A stretch of DNA of 9,601 bases, taken from the NCBI GenBank assembly GCA_031548675.1, contig JAVBQU010000058.1, positions 1 through 9,601 of the forward strand, written 5' to 3'. Both the position numbers and the translations under genes were made by a program. Below, piece after piece: positions 5,732-9,601 of the stretch. Below the pieces are notes generated by a model that ran no database searches, was not told the DNA's origin, and saw nothing but the letters and a program-made list of their open reading frames with translations. Positions within the stretch are counted from its first letter, which is position 1. Every line of letters starts with the position of its first letter. The DNA is from JAVBQU01 sp031548675. Lineage in GTDB: Bacteria; Bacteroidota; Bacteroidia; Bacteroidales; P3.

Positions 5732-7756
5732 ATGTACAAAACGTTTCAAATTTTCAGCATTCTTTTTATTGTATCTTCTATGGCTTTTGCTCAAGTAAAA
5801 GATGACAAAAATCAAGTTTTACTAGAAGTTGCCGGAGAAAAGATAACTAAAGGCGAATTTTTAAGAACCTATTTTAAAAACAATACACAGACTAACAAAA
5901 CGATTAATCAAGCCGATTTAGATGCGTATTTGGATTTATACATCAATTACAGGCTTAAAGTAAGGCAGGCTAAAGATTTAAAGTTAGATACTGTTCGTAG
6001 TTTTGTGCATGAATATGAAAAATATCGTTCACAATTGGCTCAACCTTATCTTTTTGATAGAGAGGTAAACGATGCTTTGATTAAGGAAGCTTATAATCGT
6101 ATGAAATGGATGCTGAGAGCGAGCCACATTCTTATTAAATTAGATGCAAACGCTTTGCCTCAAGATACTTTGGCAGCTTACCAAAAAACTATTGAAATCC
6201 GGAATAAAATATTAAAAGGTATGCCTTTTGCTGAAGCAGCAGATACCTATTCAGAAGATCCTTCAGCCAGAGATGTTTTGGCAACAGAAGCCCAGCAAGG
6301 TTCTGTAGGTAATCATGGCGATTTGGGCTATTTTTCGGTTTTCGACATGGTTTATCCTTTCGAAACAGGAGCTTATAATACCAAAGTAGGTGAAATTTCG
6401 ATGCCGGTGCGTACAAGCTTTGGTTATCACCTTATTAAAGTAATTTCAAAAACACCCGATATGGGGATGATAGATGCGTCACATATCATGATATCAACAC
6501 CTCAAAATTTATCAGCTAAAGATTCTGCTTACTACAGAGGAAAGATTAATTTTATTTTTACCCAATTAAAAGAGGGAGCTAATTTTGAAAGTTTGGCAAA
6601 AGAATATTCAGATGATCAGGCTACAGGAGAATTGGGTGGAAAAATACCGGCTTTTACAGCCAGCCGGATGGTTCCCGAATTTATTGAAGCCATTATTCCA
6701 TTAAATAACGGAGAATTTTCCAAACCATTTTTAACCCGTTTCGGCTGGCATGTTGCCTTGTTAATCAATAAAGAAGGGATTCCCGCTTTTGATTCTATAA
6801 AAGGCTGGATTATAGATAGAATAACAAAAGATACGCGAGCTAATAAACCCAAAGAGGTTTTTGTTGAGCGTTTGAAATCGGAATATAACTTTACAGAAAA
6901 CCCTAAAAAGCTTAAGGAATTCTATACGGTTGTTACTGATAGCATTTTTGTAAATAAATGGAATAGAAATACAGCCGGTTCATTACGTGCCGAAATGTTT
7001 CATATAGGCGATAAATCTTATACTCAGCAAGATTTTGTTGAGTATTTTACAACCCAATACCGGAAGCAGGGAGACGAAAATGTGGTTGATTTTCTGAATC
7101 GTTCATATAAAGATTTTGTTCAAAAAACATGTATTCAATACGAAGAAAACCAATTGGATAAAAAGTATGATGATTACAGAAATCTGGCTAATGAATACAG
7201 AGATGGTTTCTTACTTTTCGATTTAACAGAGAAAAAAGTATGGAACAAAGCCATCGAAGATACTGTAGGATTAGAAACGTACTACAATGAAAATAAATCC
7301 AAATATCAATGGGGAGAGCGTTTATCTGCCACTTTGTTCGAATTTGAGCAATCAAAAATAGACGAAGCAACTGCTTCTAAAATCATTAAAACGGCGTATA
7401 AGAAGAAGTTGTTTGATAAACCTGAAAAACTGAAAGCTTTTTTAAATAAAAACATACCCAACAACGATTCTTTGCATGTTTACAGATATGAAGCTAAAAA
7501 ATATGTCAAAGGAGATAACAGGGTTATTGATAAAATAGCTTGGACACAGGGAGTAACCGACCCCATAAAAGAAACTACTTTCTTTGTTATTGTTGCTGTT
7601 CAAAAAGTAATACCTTCAGAACCTAAAACATTTGCAGAAGCTAAAGGATTGGCTATTGCCGATTATCAAAATTTGTTGGAACAACAATGGCTGAAAGAAT
7701 TAAAAGCAGAATATCCGGTTGTTGTTCACAGAGATGTTTATAATACTATAAAATAA
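5732..7756 (+). CDS. SurA/PpiC-type periplasmic peptidyl-prolyl isomerase with two parvulin domains
   Basis: A 674-residue exported protein. It starts with a signal peptide (about 1-20, cleavage after SMAFA) followed by a SurA-like N-terminal region. The first parvulin domain is about 127-238, from RASHILIK to GYHLIKV, with an insert carrying GSVGNHGDLGYFSVFDM (190-206). The second is about 247-348, from DASHIMIS through GELGGKIPAF (299-308) to FGWHVALLI. The remaining 320 residues are a helical, lysine-rich region without a motif I can name. Such proteins are thought to escort and isomerise outer-membrane proteins in the periplasm. The domain count matches E. coli SurA, but the protein is longer because of the C-terminal extension. 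It leads a packed group with the lipoprotein (11-nt gap) and PASTA genes. Calling it surA is plausible but orthology is not proven. Confidence 0.9.
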   Translation: MYKTFQIFSILFIVSSMAFAQVKDDKNQVLLEVAGEKITKGEFLRTYFKNNTQTNKTINQADLDAYLDLYINYRLKVRQAKDLKLDTVRSFVHEYEKYRSQLAQPYLFDREVNDALIKEAYNRMKWMLRASHILIKLDANALPQDTLAAYQKTIEIRNKILKGMPFAEAADTYSEDPSARDVLATEAQQGSVGNHGDLGYFSVFDMVYPFETGAYNTKVGEISMPVRTSFGYHLIKVISKTPDMGMIDASHIMISTPQNLSAKDSAYYRGKINFIFTQLKEGANFESLAKEYSDDQATGELGGKIPAFTASRMVPEFIEAIIPLNNGEFSKPFLTRFGWHVALLINKEGIPAFDSIKGWIIDRITKDTRANKPKEVFVERLKSEYNFTENPKKLKEFYTVVTDSIFVNKWNRNTAGSLRAEMFHIGDKSYTQQDFVEYFTTQYRKQGDENVVDFLNRSYKDFVQKTCIQYEENQLDKKYDDYRNLANEYRDGFLLFDLTEKKVWNKAIEDTVGLETYYNENKSKYQWGERLSATLFEFEQSKIDEATASKIIKTAYKKKLFDKPEKLKAFLNKNIPNNDSLHVYRYEAKKYVKGDNRVIDKIAWTQGVTDPIKETTFFVIVAVQKVIPSEPKTFAEAKGLAIADYQNLLEQQWLKELKAEYPVVVHRDVYNTIK

Positions 7757-7767
7757 AGAACAGAGAA

Positions 7768-8628
7768 ATGAAGCATAAAAGCCGATATTTTTGGATTCTG
7801 GCTATTGTTTTGGTTTTACATGCTTGTAAAGATAATACAAATGCTAAGATATTGGCGCAAGTTTATGATTATAAACTTTATGCTTCGGATATTCCACATA
7901 TTTATCCAGCCAATTGTTCTGCTAACGATAGTGCTTTGTGTTTACAGAATTATATAAATAATTGGGTTAACACTATGGTAGTTTTGCAAAAAGCAGAGAA
8001 AAATCTGAACGAAAAACAGAAAGATTTTACCAACCAGCTTCAGGAGTATAAAAATTCGCTTACAATACATGCTTATGAAGACCTGTTGATTAGGCAGATG
8101 CAATCAGAACCGATTTCAGAAAAGGAACTTCAGGATTATTACGAAGCTCATAAAGATAACTTTTTATTAAAGAGTAATATAGTTAAAGTTTTGTATGTAA
8201 AGGTAGATAAGAATTCTCCGCAATTACCCAAATTTAAGCAAGCCTTGTTTGGTTCGTACAACGAAAAGGTTTTTTTTGATTTGTGTGGAAAATATGCCGT
8301 AAATTATTTTGTAGATGATGTCTGGCTTCAATTTGATGATTTATTAAAAGAAATCCCTATTCAGACTTATAACTATGAAGTATTTTTGAAAAATAATAGA
8401 CAGATTACGGTTTCAGATGATCTATATACATATTTTGCTTTGATTAAGGACTTTAAAATAAAAGAAAGTGTATCTCCTTTTTCATTTGAAAAAGAAAAAA
8501 TTAAAAATATTCTGTTGATGCAGAAAAAGATAAAACTAATTCAAACGATGAATGTTGATTTACGGAAAACAGCAGAAACTGAAGGGAAAATCAAAATTTA
8601 TGCAACTCCAGTAAAACCGGTACAATAA
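7768..8628 (+). CDS. Periplasmic lipoprotein, SurA-like chaperone region without isomerase domain
   Basis: A 286-residue lipoprotein. The N-terminus has basic residues, a hydrophobic core and the lipobox LHAC with Cys20 as the lipidated residue. After a short linker, residues of the form AKILAQVYDYKLYASDIPHI (about 26-45) and the segment through INNWVNTMVVLQKAEKNL resemble the N-terminal arm of SurA/PpiD-type proteins. The EKELQDYYEAHKDNFLLKS pattern (about 118-136) resembles the linker before a parvulin domain. No parvulin domain with its conserved His and GWH-type end is visible; the rest is a helical region of unknown function. The gene follows the two-domain parvulin by 11 nt and its stop overlaps the PASTA start (TAATG), so all three are probably translated from one mRNA. 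A role helping the parvulin at the membrane is inference. Membrane leaflet and side are not determined. Confidence 0.8.
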   Translation: MKHKSRYFWILAIVLVLHACKDNTNAKILAQVYDYKLYASDIPHIYPANCSANDSALCLQNYINNWVNTMVVLQKAEKNLNEKQKDFTNQLQEYKNSLTIHAYEDLLIRQMQSEPISEKELQDYYEAHKDNFLLKSNIVKVLYVKVDKNSPQLPKFKQALFGSYNEKVFFDLCGKYAVNYFVDDVWLQFDDLLKEIPIQTYNYEVFLKNNRQITVSDDLYTYFALIKDFKIKESVSPFSFEKEKIKNILLMQKKIKLIQTMNVDLRKTAETEGKIKIYATPVKPVQ

Positions 8629-9455
8629 TGAAATTTACAGAATTGATTAAAACAAAAACGTTTTGGAAGCATATAATTCTAATGATTATCGTCAGTTTGG
8701 TAATTGTTTTTATTATCATTCAATCGCTTAATATGATTACCCGTCATGGGAAGGAATTTGCCGTTCCGGATTTTGTAGGACAAAAATTAGAAAATGTTCA
8801 AAATTCTGATAAATACGATAATTTAGAATTTATGGTTGTGGACTCTGTGTTTAATGCAAAACTTCCTGCGGGGCAAATCCTGACTCAAGATCCATTGCCG
8901 ATGTCCAAAGTTAAATCAGGAAGAACTATTTATCTCACAGTTGTTTCCAATACTCCGGAATTTATGCTGATGCCTAATTTGGTAGACTTATCTTTACGTC
9001 AGGCAACAGCCCTGCTCGAAACGTATGGACTGCAAGCCGGAAAACTGGAATATCGGGAAGATATGGCTCATAATGCTATTTTGGCAATGAAATATAAAGG
9101 CAAGCCGATTAAAGAAAATGACAAGATACAAAAAGGCTCTGTTATTGATTTAGTGGTAGGTCGTGTATCCGCAGAAGGCAGGGCAGTTGTTCCGTTTTTA
9201 CTCGGAAAAACCATTGAAGAAGCACATAGTAAATTGCTAGAGGCTTCGCTTAATATTGGTGAAGAACATTATGAAAGTAATGCAGATAAATCACTAATGA
9301 GGGTATATAAGCAAAGTCCGGGGTATAGCGGGAAACCCAATGCTTCTTTTGGCGGAAGTGTCGATTTATGGTATAAATCGATTAAAGAAGTTGATTTTGA
9401 AAAATTGATTAAGAACTATGTACCCGATACAACCAGTGTTGAATCAAGATTTTAA
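8628..9455 (+). CDS. Membrane-anchored protein with three PASTA domains
   Basis: A 275-residue protein with a short cytosolic N-terminus, one membrane segment (about 15-35) and a periplasmic part made of three PASTA-like repeats: about 45-107 (starts VPDFVGQKLENV), 113-178 (starts MPNLVDLSLRQATALL) and 187-250 (starts VPFLLGKTIEEAHSKLL). PASTA domains bind peptidoglycan or beta-lactams in the PknB-type kinases and some penicillin-binding proteins. Here no kinase or transpeptidase domain is attached, as is usual for the stand-alone PASTA proteins of Bacteroidota. The ATG shares one base with the lipoprotein stop (TAATG), which implies translational coupling. A tail of about 25 residues follows the last repeat. 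Its partner and ligand are unknown; a cell-wall sensing or scaffolding role is inference. Confidence 0.9.
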   Translation: MKFTELIKTKTFWKHIILMIIVSLVIVFIIIQSLNMITRHGKEFAVPDFVGQKLENVQNSDKYDNLEFMVVDSVFNAKLPAGQILTQDPLPMSKVKSGRTIYLTVVSNTPEFMLMPNLVDLSLRQATALLETYGLQAGKLEYREDMAHNAILAMKYKGKPIKENDKIQKGSVIDLVVGRVSAEGRAVVPFLLGKTIEEAHSKLLEASLNIGEEHYESNADKSLMRVYKQSPGYSGKPNASFGGSVDLWYKSIKEVDFEKLIKNYVPDTTSVESRF

Positions 9456-9488
9456 TTCATAATAAAAGATTTAATTATTCGTTTTATA

Positions 9489-9530
9489 TTATAGAGTTCT
9501 TAGAGCTTTTCAAAGCTAAGAACTCTATAA
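9489..9530. terminator. Long hairpin after the PASTA gene, possible terminator
   Basis: A 15-bp stem, with arms TATAGAGTTCTTAG (9490-9503) and CTAAGAACTCTATA (9516-9529) plus one further pair (9489/9530). The inside can pair again (CTTT 9506-9509 with AAAG 9512-9515), leaving a 2-nt bulge. It lies 33 nt past the PASTA stop. There is no U-run after it on either strand, so it is not a textbook intrinsic terminator, but its place and stability fit the end of the parvulin-lipoprotein-PASTA transcript. Confidence 0.6.
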
Positions 9531-9544
9531 ACATTTAAAAGACC

Positions 9545-9601
9545 ATGCAAATGAATATTAAAAAATATATATTAGGAATCCTGCTTCTTACAGCCCTTTC
9601 A
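9545..9601 (+). CDS. Start of an exported protein, cut by the window end
   Basis: Nineteen codons are visible: from the ATG at 9545 (or the in-frame ATG at 9551) the sequence reads a lysine pair followed by YILGILLLTALS, which looks like the basic and hydrophobic parts of a signal peptide. No stop occurs before the window edge. It begins behind the hairpin, so it probably has its own transcript, although no clear promoter box is seen. The product cannot be identified from this piece. Confidence 0.5.
   Translation, partial: MQMNIKKYILGILLLTALS

Overview
The window looks like a chromosomal segment of an AT-rich member of the Bacteroidota, probably Bacteroidales-like. The evidence is promoter boxes of the TAnnTTTG type in front of several genes, the absence of clear Shine-Dalgarno sequences, and the run guaB, SurA-like parvulin, periplasmic lipoprotein and kinase-less PASTA protein. 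The genus cannot be named from this sequence alone.

The left part (1-3695) is all on the minus strand. In the direction of transcription it holds a SulP-family anion transporter with a STAS domain (3695-1959), an AT-rich spacer with a long imperfect inverted repeat, a 33-codon broken copy of a thioesterase 5' end (1819-1718), a RhuM-family gene with its own promoter box (1639-608), and the intact PaaI-like hotdog thioesterase (537-61). The first 53 bp of the thioesterase and of its broken copy are nearly identical and form direct repeats on both sides of the RhuM gene. This points to insertion or recombination at the 5' end of the thioesterase gene.

A 436-bp divergent intergenic region (3696-4131) separates sulP from guaB. 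It carries a promoter box for each gene and two GC-richer hairpins that share the 10-mer CTTGCGGAAC.

The right part (4132-9601) is on the plus strand. It holds IMP dehydrogenase (guaB), a two-domain parvulin of the SurA/PpiC type, a lipoprotein that resembles a SurA chaperone without the isomerase domain, a membrane-anchored three-PASTA protein, a hairpin, and the first 19 codons of a gene that starts with a signal peptide. The parvulin, lipoprotein and PASTA genes are packed (11-nt gap, then a 1-nt TAATG overlap) and probably act together in the cell envelope: outer-membrane protein folding and a peptidoglycan-associated function. guaB is a purine-biosynthesis housekeeping gene that happens to lie upstream.

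Most of the window is ordinary housekeeping DNA. The part most worth a second look is the RhuM segment bounded by the duplicated thioesterase 5' end, with an unusual 27-bp perfect palindrome inside the RhuM coding sequence.
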